Assembly (NCBI RefSeq): GCF_000497445.1
Contig: NZ_CM002285.1
Span: 5,185,904 to 5,211,554 of the forward strand
DNA: 25,651 bases
Direction: 5' to 3'
Origin: Streptomyces roseochromogenus subsp. oscitans DS 12.976
GTDB taxonomy: Bacteria; Actinomycetota; Actinomycetes; Streptomycetales; Streptomycetaceae
Position 1 is the stretch's first letter, and each line of letters opens with the position of its first letter. Of the stretch, positions 7,221 through 15,993 are shown one piece after another. The position numbers were made by a program, and so were the translations under genes. Under the pieces are notes generated by a model. It was not told the origin of the DNA, did no database searches, and worked only from the letters and a program-made list of their open reading frames with translations.

Positions 7221-10200
7221 GTGAGCAAGTTCGTGCGGCCGGCGGCCGAGGGCGCCGACCCTTTCGGCACCGCCCGTCTGCGCCGCGGTGTGCTCGACGC
7301 CTGGGCGACCAGCCCCGCCCGGTTCCGTGAGGACGCCAACGCCGAGGAGGACCTGGTCCTCGGCGGCTACCGGGACCGGCTCGTCGTCGAGCTGGCCCAG
7401 AACGCCGCCGACGCCGCCGCGCGGGCACGGGTGCCGGGGCGGCTGCGGCTCACCCTTCGCGACGGCGTGCTCGTGGCCGCCAACACCGGTGCCCCGCTGG
7501 ACGCGGCCGGCGTCGAGTCGCTGTCCACGCTGCGGGCCTCCGCCAAGCGGGACACCGAGGTCACCCAGGGTGCCGTCGGGCGGTTCGGGGTCGGGTTCGC
7601 CGCCGTACTCGCGGTGACGGACGAGCCCGCGATCGTGGGGCGGCACGGCGGTGTGCGCTGGTCCCTCGCCGAGGCGCGGGAGCTGGCCGCCGACACCGCC
7701 CGGCACAGTCCGGGGCTGGGCGACGAGGTCCGGCGCCGGGACGGCCATGTGCCGCTGCTCCGGCTGCCGTTCGCCGCCGAGGGCACCGCGCCGGACCCGT
7801 ACGACACCGCCGTGATCCTGCCGCTGCGCGACACGGCCGCCGCCGATCTCGCCGAGCGGCTGCTGCGCGCCGTCGACGACGCACTGCTCCTCGCCCTGCC
7901 GGGGCTGGAGGAGGTCGTCGTGGAGGCGGGGGACCAGGGGCCGCGCACCCTTCGCCGCCGTACCGACGGTGCCGTCACCGTCGTGGAGGACTCGCGGGAG
8001 GGGACCACGCGGTGGCGTACCGTCGCCGCGCACGGGCCGCTCACCCCCGACCTGCTCGCCGACCGGCCCGTGGAGGAGCGGCTGCGACCCCACTGGTCGG
8101 TGACCTGGGCCGTACCCGAGGACGAGGACGGGCGTCCGGCGCGGCCGCGGACCACGGCCGTCGTGCACGCGCCCACCCCGAGTGACGAACCCCTCGGTGT
8201 GCCCGCGCTGCTCATCGCCTCCTTCCCGCTCGACACCACCCGCCGGCACACGGCCCCCGGCCCGCTCACCGACTTCCTGGTGCAGCGCGCGGCCGACGCC
8301 TACGCCGAACTGCTCGCCGGCTGGCGGCCGGTGACCGAGGGGATCATCGACCTCGTGCCCGGGCCGCTCGGCAAGGGCGCGCTGGACGGGACGCTGCGCC
8401 AGGCCGTGCTGGAGCGGCTGCCGCGAACCGCCTTCCTGCCGCCCGCCGTTCAGGGGCCGGGCGGCGCGGACGAGCTGCCGGAGGCCGTCCGGCCCCGGGA
8501 CGCCGAGGTCGTGGAGGGCGCCGGGGCGGACACCGTACGGGTGCTCGCCGAGGTGCTGCCCACGCTGCTGCCCGCCGGTCTTGAGCGGCGGGTCGAGCTG
8601 CGCACCCTCGGGGTCGCCCGGCTGCCGCTCGCCGACGCCATCGACCGGCTCGCCGGGCTGGAGAAGGACCCCGAGTGGTGGTGGCGGCTGTACGACAGCC
8701 TCGCCGGGGTCGACCCGGACCGGCTGTCGGGGCTGCCCGTGCCGCTCGCCGACGGCCGGACCACCATCGGGCCCCGGCAGGTGCTGCTGCCCAGCCCGGA
8801 CGCCGCCCATATCGACGCGGACATGCTCGGGCGGCTCGGGCTGAAGGTCGCCCACGAGGACGCCGTGCATCCGCTGCTGGAGAAGCTGGGCGCCCTGCCC
8901 GCCACCCCGCGCGCGGTGCTCACCACCCCGCAGGTACGGGCCGCCGTCGCCGCCTCGCTGGACGAGGAGGGCGCGAGCGGGGGCTGGGAGGAGGACGCTC
9001 CGGACGCCGAAGAGCTGGCCGGCACGGTCCTCGGGCTGGTGCGGGACGCGGGCCTGGAGCCCGGTGACGAGCCCTGGCTGGGCGCCCTGGCCCTGCCCGA
9101 CGAGGACGGGGAACTGGCCCCCGCGGGTGAACTGGTCCTTCCCGGCAGCCCCTTCGCCCGGGTGATCCGCGAGGACGAACTGGCCGCCGTGGACCACGAC
9201 CTGGCCGAGAAGTGGGGCGAGCAGCCGCTGGCCGCCTGTGGCGTGCTCGCGAACTTCGCGCTCGTCCGCGCCACCGACGTCGTCCTCGACCCGGACGAAC
9301 TGGAGCCCCGGGAGGGCGACTTCGCCGAGCCCGACGACGCCGGGCTGCTGGACGCCGTCGACGTGTGGAGCGAGGACCTCCTCGACCGCTTCCCGGACAG
9401 CCCGGTGCCGCCGGTCGCCACCGAGCTGATCGCCGTCCGCGATCTGGACCTGGTGGACGACGAGCGGTGGCCGCAGGCACTCGCGCTGCTCGCGCAGCCG
9501 CCGCTGCGGGACGCCCTCACCCAGCCCGTGCGGATCCTGCTGCCCGACGGCACCCACGAGGTCGTACGCCCTTATACGGCCTGGTGGCTGCGCGGGCACC
9601 CGGTGCTCGACGGGCGCCGGCCCGCCGGTCTCCTCGCGGCCGGCGGCGACCCGCTGCTGCGCGGTCTGTACGACGAGGCCGACGCGACCGGCTTCGAGGA
9701 CGAGCAGGTGCTGCGGGCCCTGGGCGTACGGACCTCGGTGGCGGCCCTGCTGGACGAGCCCGGCGGCGCCGCCGAGCTGCTGGACCGGCTGGCCGACCCC
9801 GAGCGGCCGGTCACATCGGCCCAACTGCACGGACTGTACGGGGCGTTGGCGGAGCTGGATCCGGAGCAGGTGACCCTGCCGGACGAGCTGCGGGCCGTGG
9901 TCGATGGGCGGGTGGAGGTCGTGGACGCGGGCGAGGCCGTCGTGGTCGACTCGCCGGACCTGCTGCCCTTCACCTCGGGAGTGCCGCTGCTGCCGGTCCG
10001 TCCGGCTCGCGCGGCCGAGCTGGCGGAGCTGTTCCAGGTGCGGCGGCTCAGTGAGTCCGTCACCGGCGAGGTGCACTCCGAGGGGACCGAGCACGAGGTG
10101 CCGGAGCCGGTACGGGTGCTGCTCGGGCCGCGCACGCCCGGGACGTACGTCGAGCACGAGGAACTCGTTGTCGACGCCGTGGAGATCGACTGGCGGCTCA

Positions 10201-10355
10201 CCGACGACGGGGTGCTGCACGCGGCCACGCTGGAGGGCGTGGCGGCGGGGCTGGCGTGGGCGGCGGGTCAGTGGCCGCGGCGCTTCGAGGTGGCGGCTCT
10301 GCTGGAGGACCCGTCACGGACGGAGGAACTGGCCCGGGACCGCTGGTTCGACTGA
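7221..10355 (+). CDS. Large ATP-binding protein with sacsin/Hsp90-like N-terminal domain
   Basis: A 1044-residue soluble protein. The N-terminus carries a GHKL-type ATP site: N-box ELAQNAADA (residues 57-65), a motif in the region of ANTG (87-90), and the lid box GRFGVGF (120-126). This order matches sacsin-type and Hsp90-type nucleotide-binding domains rather than histidine kinases. The remaining roughly 850 residues are acidic, Leu/Ala-rich and without recognised motifs; no membrane segment or signal peptide is seen. GTG at 7221 was chosen for a strong GAGGAGA ribosome-binding site about 6 bases upstream. A hairpin terminator follows the stop. Actinobacterial homologues are usually labelled molecular chaperone or ATP-binding protein. 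A chaperone-like or ATPase switch role is inferred only. Confidence 0.85.
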   Translation: MSKFVRPAAEGADPFGTARLRRGVLDAWATSPARFREDANAEEDLVLGGYRDRLVVELAQNAADAAARARVPGRLRLTLRDGVLVAANTGAPLDAAGVESLSTLRASAKRDTEVTQGAVGRFGVGFAAVLAVTDEPAIVGRHGGVRWSLAEARELAADTARHSPGLGDEVRRRDGHVPLLRLPFAAEGTAPDPYDTAVILPLRDTAAADLAERLLRAVDDALLLALPGLEEVVVEAGDQGPRTLRRRTDGAVTVVEDSREGTTRWRTVAAHGPLTPDLLADRPVEERLRPHWSVTWAVPEDEDGRPARPRTTAVVHAPTPSDEPLGVPALLIASFPLDTTRRHTAPGPLTDFLVQRAADAYAELLAGWRPVTEGIIDLVPGPLGKGALDGTLRQAVLERLPRTAFLPPAVQGPGGADELPEAVRPRDAEVVEGAGADTVRVLAEVLPTLLPAGLERRVELRTLGVARLPLADAIDRLAGLEKDPEWWWRLYDSLAGVDPDRLSGLPVPLADGRTTIGPRQVLLPSPDAAHIDADMLGRLGLKVAHEDAVHPLLEKLGALPATPRAVLTTPQVRAAVAASLDEEGASGGWEEDAPDAEELAGTVLGLVRDAGLEPGDEPWLGALALPDEDGELAPAGELVLPGSPFARVIREDELAAVDHDLAEKWGEQPLAACGVLANFALVRATDVVLDPDELEPREGDFAEPDDAGLLDAVDVWSEDLLDRFPDSPVPPVATELIAVRDLDLVDDERWPQALALLAQPPLRDALTQPVRILLPDGTHEVVRPYTAWWLRGHPVLDGRRPAGLLAAGGDPLLRGLYDEADATGFEDEQVLRALGVRTSVAALLDEPGGAAELLDRLADPERPVTSAQLHGLYGALAELDPEQVTLPDELRAVVDGRVEVVDAGEAVVVDSPDLLPFTSGVPLLPVRPARAAELAELFQVRRLSESVTGEVHSEGTEHEVPEPVRVLLGPRTPGTYVEHEELVVDAVEIDWRLTDDGVLHAATLEGVAAGLAWAAGQWPRRFEVAALLEDPSRTEELARDRWFD

Positions 10356-10362
10356 CGGCAGG

Positions 10363-10403
10363 AGGCGGGTATTGCTTGCACCATGGACAGGCAATGCCCG
10401 CCT
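10363..10403 (+). terminator. Hairpin terminator after the sacsin-like gene
   Basis: Sixteen-base arms (10363-10378 and 10388-10403) pair with two G:U wobbles around a 9-base loop, starting 8 bp after the stop codon. There is no T-tract, as is usual for Streptomyces terminators. Confidence 0.65.
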
Positions 10404-10513
10404 CAAATATGGCCGGCAATCGCTCTTGCCGTACAACCCGCCTCGGGGGTCGCAGATCTGATCGCGTGAGTCAACCGACTCCACGATCACTTCTCCCTCC
10501 AGGGGAAACGCAC

Positions 10514-11356
10514 ATGCGCATACGTGCCACCGTGGCCGCCGTCTCCGGCGCCCTGGCCCTCTCCGCCCTCGCAGTCCCGGCCGCGCAGGCCGCAACCGAC
10601 TCGGGCGCCCCGTACACGCTGAATGCAAGCTTCTCCAACGTCTCGATCGCCTCGGCGATCAAGGTGGGCACCACCAACGAGGTCACCGTCTCGTACTCGT
10701 ACACCCTGACGCACGGCGCCGACGTGAACATCGCCGCGAGCGACTTCTACACGGACGCCTTCCTGTACCACGGCACCTACAGCGACACCGCCCCCGAGCT
10801 GTACGGCGACAACCCGGCGACCTGCACCGCCACCTCGTCGACGACGGCCACCTGCAAGGGCTCCGTCAACATCTACCCGGCCAACTCCCCCTCCGACGGC
10901 GGCCTGATGAACGCCTGGGCCGGCAGCTGGAGCGTGGCCGCCGAGGCCGTCGCCTTCAACGGCCAGAACCAGCAGAGCCCCGACATGAGCAAGGTCGGCT
11001 ACAAGGACCAGAGCGGCCTCGGCACCACCCTGGTCCAGCGCAACTCCAAGCTGACGACCACCGTCAGCGCGACGTCCGTCTACAAGGGCAAGACCTTCAC
11101 GGTCTCGGGCAAGCTGACCCGCGCCGACTGGGAGAAGCACACCTACAACCCGGTCGGCGGCCAGTCCGTCAAGCTCCAGTTCCGCAAGGCGGGCACCAGC
11201 ACGTACACCACGATCAAGACGGTGACCACCGACTCGTACGGCAACCTGAAGACCACGGCCACCGCGAACTACAGCGGCTACTGGCGCTACAGCTACGCGG
11301 GCATCTCGACCACGCCCGGGGTCAGCGCCACGGGTGTGTACGTCGGTGTGAAGTAG
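10514..11356 (+). CDS. Secreted beta-sandwich protein of unknown function
   Basis: A 280-residue protein with a typical Sec signal peptide (basic MRIR, hydrophobic core, AQA cleavage site at about residue 26). The mature protein is very rich in Thr, Ser, Tyr, Asn and Gly, with alternating beta-strand patterns. One disulfide is possible between the two cysteines around residues 98-112 (CTATSSTTATC). The last 100 residues (KLTTTVSATSVYKGKTFTVSG onward) resemble an Ig-like or surface-adhesion beta-sandwich. An AGGGGA ribosome-binding site lies about 7 bases upstream. Its codon choice (mostly C-ending) suggests high expression. It ends only 7 bp from the convergent P-type ATPase stop. Possible roles include an extracellular or cell-wall-associated protein; no enzyme motif is visible. 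Confidence 0.85.
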   Translation: MRIRATVAAVSGALALSALAVPAAQAATDSGAPYTLNASFSNVSIASAIKVGTTNEVTVSYSYTLTHGADVNIAASDFYTDAFLYHGTYSDTAPELYGDNPATCTATSSTTATCKGSVNIYPANSPSDGGLMNAWAGSWSVAAEAVAFNGQNQQSPDMSKVGYKDQSGLGTTLVQRNSKLTTTVSATSVYKGKTFTVSGKLTRADWEKHTYNPVGGQSVKLQFRKAGTSTYTTIKTVTTDSYGNLKTTATANYSGYWRYSYAGISTTPGVSATGVYVGVK

Positions 11357-11363
11357 TCACCGG

Positions 11364-13760
11364 CTAGTCCGGGAAACGGCGGTCGACCCACTGCCAGATC
11401 CACTCCAGGGCGGCCGCCGCCACCACCGCGATGCCGACGGCTGTCCATGGCATCGTCATCCCCACCAGCTTCAGCGCGAAGAAGCCCTGCATCGCCGGTA
11501 CGGCGAGGATGAACACAAAGGCCAGGCCCATCGACGCCACCAGCAGGACCCGCCACCAGGTGTAGGGCCGCGCGATGATCGCCAGGATCCACATGGAGAT
11601 CAGGAAGAGCGTCAGGGTGGCCGCGCTGGTCTCCGCGCTCAACCCGACCGGTCCGGTGTAGTACTGACGGGCGATCAGATACGTCACGAAGGTCGCGACT
11701 CCGGCCACCACGCCACCCGGGATCGAGTACCGCATGACTCTGCGCACGAAGTGAGGTTTCGCCCGCTCCTTGTTGGGTGCGAGGGCCAGGAAGAACGCGG
11801 GGACGCCGATGGTGAGGGTGGAGAGAAGCGTCAAGTGCCTCGGCAGGAAGGGGTATTCGACCTGCCAGCAGACCACCAGCACCGCCAGCAGCACCGAGTA
11901 GACCGTCTTCACCAGGAACAGCGTCGCCACGCGCGTGATGTTGCCGATCACCCGGCGCCCCTCGCCGACCACCGACGGCAGGCTCGCGAAGCTGTTGTTC
12001 AGCAGCACGATCTGCGCCACCGCCCGTGTCGCCTCCGAGCCGGAGCCCATGGCGACCCCGATGTCGGCGTCCTTCAGCGCGAGCACGTCGTTCACGCCGT
12101 CGCCGGTCATCGCGACCGTGTGCCCGTGCGACTGCAGCGCCCCGACCATGTCCCGCTTCTGCTGCGGGGTGACCCGCCCGAAGACGGTCCCTTCGTCCAG
12201 CGCTTCCGCCATCCCGGCCGGGTCGGCGGGCAGCCGCCGTGCGTCCACCGTCGTACCTTCGAGGCCCAGCTTGGCGGCGACCGCACCGACCGAGACCGCG
12301 TTGTCGCCGGAGATGACCTTGGCGCGCACGTTCTGGTCCGCGAAGTAGCGCAGCGTGTCCGCCGCGTCGGGCCGCAGCCGCTGCTCCAGAACGACGAGGG
12401 CGGTGGGGTGGGCGCCGTGCGCGGGCTCGGCGTCGTCCAGGTCGCGGCTCGCGCGGGCCAGCAGCAGGACCCGCAGCCCCTGCTCGTTGAGGCGCTCGGT
12501 TTCGGCCAGGGCCGGGTCGCGGTCGGCGAGGAGGACGTCCGGGGCGCCGAGCAGCCAGGTGCTGATCTCGCCGTCGGCCTCGCTGAACGCGGCCCCGCTG
12601 TACTTGCGGGCCGAGGAGAAGGGCAGCGACTCGACGCAGCGCCAGTCCTCGCTGTCCGGGTAGGCGTCGATGATCGCCTGGAGGGAGGCGTTGGGGCGCG
12701 GATCGGACTCGCCGAGCGCGCCGAGCACCCTGCGTACGTGCGTCTCGTCCGCCCCGTCCAGCATCCGCAGCTCGCTGACGTCCATGCCGCCCTCGGTGAG
12801 CGTGCCGGTCTTGTCCAGGCAGACGGTGTCGACGCGGGCCAGCCCCTCGATCGCCGGCAGCTCCTGGACCAGGCACTGTTTGCGGCCGAGCCGGATGACG
12901 CCGATCGCGAAGGCGACGGAGGTGAGCAGCACCAGTCCCTCCGGGACCATCGGCACGATCCCGCCGACGGTCCGCGCCACGGCGTCCTTGAATCCGTTGC
13001 TCTTGACGACGAGCTGGGTGATGACGAGTCCCACGGCCGCCGGGACCATCATCCAGGTGACGTACTTGAGGATCGTGGAGATGCCGGTGCGCAACTCGGA
13101 GTGGACCAGCGTGAAGCGGGAGGCCTCCTCGGCGAGCTGGGCCGCATAGGCCTCGCGGCCGACCTTGGCCGCCTGGAAGGCGCCGCCGCCCGCGACCACG
13201 AAGCTGCCGGACATGACCTGGTCGCCGGGGCGTTTGACGACCGGGTCGGCCTCACCGGTCAGCAGTGACTCGTCGATCTCCAGTCCATCGGCCTCGGCGC
13301 ACACACCGTCTACGACGATCTTGTCCCCGGGCCCGATCTCGATGAGGTCGTCGAGCACGATCTCACTGGTGGCGACTTCGACGGCGGCCCCGTCCCGCCG
13401 CACCGTCGGCCGGGCCTCGCCGATGACCGCGAGTGAGTCGAGGGTCTGCTTGGCCCGCCACTCCTGGACGATGCCGATACCGGTGTTGGCGAGGATCACG
13501 AAGCCGAACAGGCTGTCCTGGATCGGCGCGACGAACAGCATGATCACCCAGAGCACGCCGATGATCGCGTTGAACCGGGTGAAGACGTTCGCCCGGACGA
13601 TCTCCCCGAGCGACCGACTGCTGCGCACGGGCACGTCGTTGACCTGGCCACGACTGACGCGGTCCGCTACTTCAGCACCGGTCAGGCCGGCCGACCTGGT
13701 CGCCGGCAGGGCCACCGGATGCACGGGGTCGAGTTCCGCGCCCGCGTCTATATGGGTCAT
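11364..13760 (-). CDS. P-type cation-transporting ATPase (HAD-IC family)
   Basis: A 798-residue membrane pump with the expected P-type order. The actuator motif LTGEA is at about 167-171, membrane segment PMVPEGL at 270-276, the phosphorylated aspartate D316 in DKTGTLT, and the hinge motif TGDGVNDVLALKDAD from 552, followed by a C-terminal membrane domain. In the nucleotide-binding domain FSSARKYSG (381-389) is present, but the usual KGAxE box reads LLGAPDVL, so the lysine is replaced. PEGL in the ion-binding helix resembles type II Ca2+/cation pumps and related bacterial exporters more than heavy-metal pumps, and there is no N-terminal metal-binding CxxC. The ATG at 13760 has no clear Shine-Dalgarno. 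The frame extends upstream into the DUF2530 gene and that extension was rejected. It follows DUF2530 by 47 bp on the same strand. Confidence 0.92.
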   Translation of the reverse strand: MTHIDAGAELDPVHPVALPATRSAGLTGAEVADRVSRGQVNDVPVRSSRSLGEIVRANVFTRFNAIIGVLWVIMLFVAPIQDSLFGFVILANTGIGIVQEWRAKQTLDSLAVIGEARPTVRRDGAAVEVATSEIVLDDLIEIGPGDKIVVDGVCAEADGLEIDESLLTGEADPVVKRPGDQVMSGSFVVAGGGAFQAAKVGREAYAAQLAEEASRFTLVHSELRTGISTILKYVTWMMVPAAVGLVITQLVVKSNGFKDAVARTVGGIVPMVPEGLVLLTSVAFAIGVIRLGRKQCLVQELPAIEGLARVDTVCLDKTGTLTEGGMDVSELRMLDGADETHVRRVLGALGESDPRPNASLQAIIDAYPDSEDWRCVESLPFSSARKYSGAAFSEADGEISTWLLGAPDVLLADRDPALAETERLNEQGLRVLLLARASRDLDDAEPAHGAHPTALVVLEQRLRPDAADTLRYFADQNVRAKVISGDNAVSVGAVAAKLGLEGTTVDARRLPADPAGMAEALDEGTVFGRVTPQQKRDMVGALQSHGHTVAMTGDGVNDVLALKDADIGVAMGSGSEATRAVAQIVLLNNSFASLPSVVGEGRRVIGNITRVATLFLVKTVYSVLLAVLVVCWQVEYPFLPRHLTLLSTLTIGVPAFFLALAPNKERAKPHFVRRVMRYSIPGGVVAGVATFVTYLIARQYYTGPVGLSAETSAATLTLFLISMWILAIIARPYTWWRVLLVASMGLAFVFILAVPAMQGFFALKLVGMTMPWTAVGIAVVAAAALEWIWQWVDRRFPD

Positions 13761-13807
13761 GCATTCGACGGTACGTGCGGATTTGCCTGCCCGCCCACCC
13801 GACTCGG

Positions 13808-14074
13808 TCAGCCGGCAAGCGTGTCCTGCGAAGCCGCCGCCCTCTTGATCGCCGCGTCCCGCCGGCGGACGTACCAGATGCCGATCAGCCCCAGCCCGCC
13901 CCCGGCCAGGCACGTCCACAGCCACCACAGGTGGCCGTGGTCGTCGAACCAGCCGTAGAAGGGGAGCTGGATGAGGAAGAGGACGAACCACACGATGGTG
14001 CCGCCGGTGATGGTGGCGACCACGGGCCCCTCCAGGGGCTCCGGCGCCTCGTGTTTCGGGGTCCACTTGGTCAT
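13808..14074 (-). CDS. DUF2530 domain-containing membrane protein
   Basis: An 88-residue protein starting MTKWTPKHEAPEPLEGPVV, the characteristic DUF2530 opening. Two membrane helices follow (about residues 26-41 and 53-69), then a basic tail YVRRRDAAIKR placing the C-terminus in the cytoplasm. DUF2530 is an actinobacterial family without an assigned function. It lies upstream of the P-type ATPase on the same strand and is divergent from the purine permease. Confidence 0.9.
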   Translation of the reverse strand: MTKWTPKHEAPEPLEGPVVATITGGTIVWFVLFLIQLPFYGWFDDHGHLWWLWTCLAGGGLGLIGIWYVRRRDAAIKRAAASQDTLAG

Positions 14075-14109
14075 GACGCAAAGCTTAAGCGGCACTGCTT
14101 TCTACGCGC

Positions 14110-14125
14110 GGAGATAGCGATCTCC
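14110..14125. promoter_or_regulatory. Perfect hairpin/dyad in the divergent DUF2530-permease region
   Basis: GGAGAT-agcg-ATCTCC is a perfect 6-bp inverted repeat with a 4-base spacer. It lies between the divergent starts at 14074 and 14226 and could be an operator or a short hairpin. No conserved purine-riboswitch core was recognised nearby. Confidence 0.3.
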
Positions 14126-14151
14126 AAGTCATACCTTCATACTGAAACCGT

Positions 14152-14180
14152 TTGTCTTTGACCGCTTCTGCTCGTATGAA
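14152..14180 (+). promoter_or_regulatory. Candidate promoter of the purine permease
   Basis: TTGTCT (14152-14157) and TATGAA (14175-14180) are separated by 17 bp in a locally AT-richer stretch, compatible with a vegetative sigma-type promoter about 45 bp ahead of the permease start. Read by eye only. Confidence 0.35.
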
Positions 14181-14225
14181 ACTCCAACAGGGCTCGGGGG
14201 AACCCCATTGGTGATGAGGTCCCGC

Positions 14226-15677
14226 ATGTCCACCTCGGCCCCCGCCAAGGTCCCCACCCCCGAAATGCCGGGCGGCACGCCGGCCCAGGGCGCGCTCGAC
14301 CGCTACTTCAAGATCTCCGAGCGCGGCAGCTCCGTCGCCCGCGAGATCCGCGGCGGTTTCGCCACCTTCTTCGCAATGGCGTACATCATCGTGCTGAACC
14401 CGATCATCCTCGGCAGCGCGAAGGACATGTACGGGCACCACCTGAACAACGGTCAGCTGGTGACGGCGACCGTGCTGACGGCCGCGTTCGCCACGCTCCT
14501 GATGGGTGTCATCGGCAACGTCCCGATCGCGCTCGCCGCCGGCCTCGGTGTGAACTCGGTCGTGGCGCTCCAGCTGGCGCCCCGGATGTCCTGGCCGGAC
14601 GCCATGGGCATGGTGGTCCTGGCGGGTTTCGTGGTCATGCTGCTGGTCGCCACGGGTCTGCGCGAGCGCGTGATGAACGCCGTGCCGTTCGGACTGCGCA
14701 AGGCGATCTCGATCGGTATCGGCCTGTTCATCATGCTGATCGGTCTCGTGGACTCCGGTTTCGTCTCCCGTATCCCGGACAAGGCGGACACCACCGTCCC
14801 GCTGCAGCTCGGCGTGGGCGGTCATCTGCACGGCTGGCCGGTGCTCGTATTCATCCTCGGTGCGCTGCTCACGTTCGTGCTGATCGTCCGCAGGACGCCG
14901 GGCGCGATCCTGATCTCGATCGTCGGCATGACCGTCCTCGCGCTGATCATCAACGCCGTCACCACGGTCCCGTCCTGGGGTCTGACGGTCCCGAAGTGGC
15001 CGGGCAACCCGGTCTCCACTCCCGACTTCGGCCTGGTCGGCCACGTCAGCCCGTTCGGCGGCTTCTCCAAGGTCGGCCTGCTGACCGGCATCCTCTTCGT
15101 CTTCACGGTCCTGCTGTCGTGCTTCTTCGACGCGATGGGCACGATCATGGGCGTCAGCGACGAGGCCAAGCTGACCGACGCCCAGGGCTACATGCCGGGC
15201 ATCAACAGGGTCCTCTTCGTCGACGGCCTCGCCGTCGCGGCGGGCGGTGCCAGCTCCTCCTCGGCCACGACCGCGTTCGTCGAGTCCACGGCCGGCGTCG
15301 GCGAGGGAGCCCGGACGGGCCTCGCGAACGTCGTCACGGGTGGCCTCTTCGCCGTGGCGCTGTTCCTCACCCCGGTCGCCACGATGGTCCCGTCCCAGGC
15401 GGCCACCCCGGCGCTGATCGCGGTCGGCTTCCTGATCCTGTCGAACTCGATCAAGGAGATCGACTGGGCCGACTACACCATCGCGATCCCGGCGTTCGTG
15501 ACGATGCTGATGATGCCGTTCACGTACTCGATCACCAACGGCATCGGCATGGGCTTCATCACCTTCACGGTGCTGCGCCTGGCCGCCGGCCGGTTCCGGG
15601 AGATCCCGGTCCCGATGTACCTCGTCTCGGCGGTCTTCGCCTTCTACTACCTGATGCCGGCCCTGGGCCTGACGTGA
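14226..15677 (+). CDS. NCS2 family purine permease (AzgA/PbuG type)
   Basis: A 483-residue transporter with about 12-14 hydrophobic segments. The N-terminal REIRGGFATFFAMAYII block, the segment GLGVNSVVA, and the late motif SSATTAFVESTAGVGEGA are those of the AzgA/PbuG subfamily (COG2252), which takes up adenine, guanine or hypoxanthine by proton symport. Start ATG 14226 has GAGG about 6 bases upstream; an in-frame ATG at 14214 is an alternative that adds four residues. The gene is divergent from DUF2530 and ends 4 bp from the convergent small ribbon-helix-helix gene. Substrate choice among purines cannot be settled here. Confidence 0.93.
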   Translation: MSTSAPAKVPTPEMPGGTPAQGALDRYFKISERGSSVAREIRGGFATFFAMAYIIVLNPIILGSAKDMYGHHLNNGQLVTATVLTAAFATLLMGVIGNVPIALAAGLGVNSVVALQLAPRMSWPDAMGMVVLAGFVVMLLVATGLRERVMNAVPFGLRKAISIGIGLFIMLIGLVDSGFVSRIPDKADTTVPLQLGVGGHLHGWPVLVFILGALLTFVLIVRRTPGAILISIVGMTVLALIINAVTTVPSWGLTVPKWPGNPVSTPDFGLVGHVSPFGGFSKVGLLTGILFVFTVLLSCFFDAMGTIMGVSDEAKLTDAQGYMPGINRVLFVDGLAVAAGGASSSSATTAFVESTAGVGEGARTGLANVVTGGLFAVALFLTPVATMVPSQAATPALIAVGFLILSNSIKEIDWADYTIAIPAFVTMLMMPFTYSITNGIGMGFITFTVLRLAAGRFREIPVPMYLVSAVFAFYYLMPALGLT

Positions 15678-15681
15678 GGTC

Positions 15682-15870
15682 TCAGTTGACGCCGTAGAAC
15701 TTTTCCGTCTCCTCGACGGCGGTCTGGAACCGCTGGTCGAAGTCGTCCCGAATGAGCGTGCGGACCACATAGTCCTGCACGCTCATTCCTCTTTTCGCCG
15801 CGTGATGGCGGAGCCGTTCGAGCAGCTCTCCGTCCATGCGCAGGCTGAGCACGCTGGTCCCCATGGACAC
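15682..15870 (-). CDS. Small ribbon-helix-helix (Arc/CopG-like) protein
   Basis: A 62-residue protein. SVLSLRMDGELLERLRHHAAKRGMSVQDYVVRTL has the beta-strand, helix, turn, helix layout of the ribbon-helix-helix fold. The acidic C-terminal tail FDQRFQTAVEETEKFYG is the type seen in antitoxin-like or repressor proteins. GTG at 15870 has GAG 6 bases upstream; ATG at 15864 is an alternative start two codons in. No toxin partner gene is adjacent: the next gene on that side is the divergent MarR regulator. A dyad (15918-15935) upstream may be its operator. Confidence 0.75.
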   Translation of the reverse strand: MSMGTSVLSLRMDGELLERLRHHAAKRGMSVQDYVVRTLIRDDFDQRFQTAVEETEKFYGVN

Positions 15871-15917
15871 GAGGGTCTCTGTACTTATCCGGCCGGTGCG
15901 TCACGTTCCGCGCATCG

Positions 15918-15935
15918 ATCACCCATATGAGTGAT
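15918..15935. promoter_or_regulatory. 18-bp near-perfect palindrome
   Basis: ATCAC-c-CATATG-a-GTGAT is symmetrical at 16 of 18 positions. It lies in the region between the ribbon-helix-helix gene and the MarR gene, about 50 bp upstream of the former. It is a candidate operator, most simply for the ribbon-helix-helix protein. Confidence 0.5.
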
Positions 15936-15993
15936 ATCCGGGTTCAGTGGCCAGGGTCACGGGCATACGGCGTGTTTTCGGTGGTCCTTAGAG

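Noticed and set aside
6936..10220. 1094-residue minus-strand open frame
   Set aside because: It is antisense to the sacsin-like gene; composition is Gly/Arg/Pro/Gln-rich and no domain is visible.
10404..10513. c-di-AMP (ydaO) riboswitch before the secreted beta-rich protein
   Set aside because: Such leaders precede some Streptomyces wall-hydrolase genes, but the conserved ydaO blocks are not recognisable here; only an imperfect dyad around 10460-10488 was seen.
13761..14081. Upstream extension of the P-type ATPase to 14081
   Set aside because: It would overlap the DUF2530 gene almost completely and encodes low-complexity sequence; the DUF2530 frame is well supported.
14110..14180. Purine riboswitch ahead of the purine permease
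   Set aside because: A short perfect hairpin is present, but the conserved core and three-way junction of the purine riboswitch could not be found.
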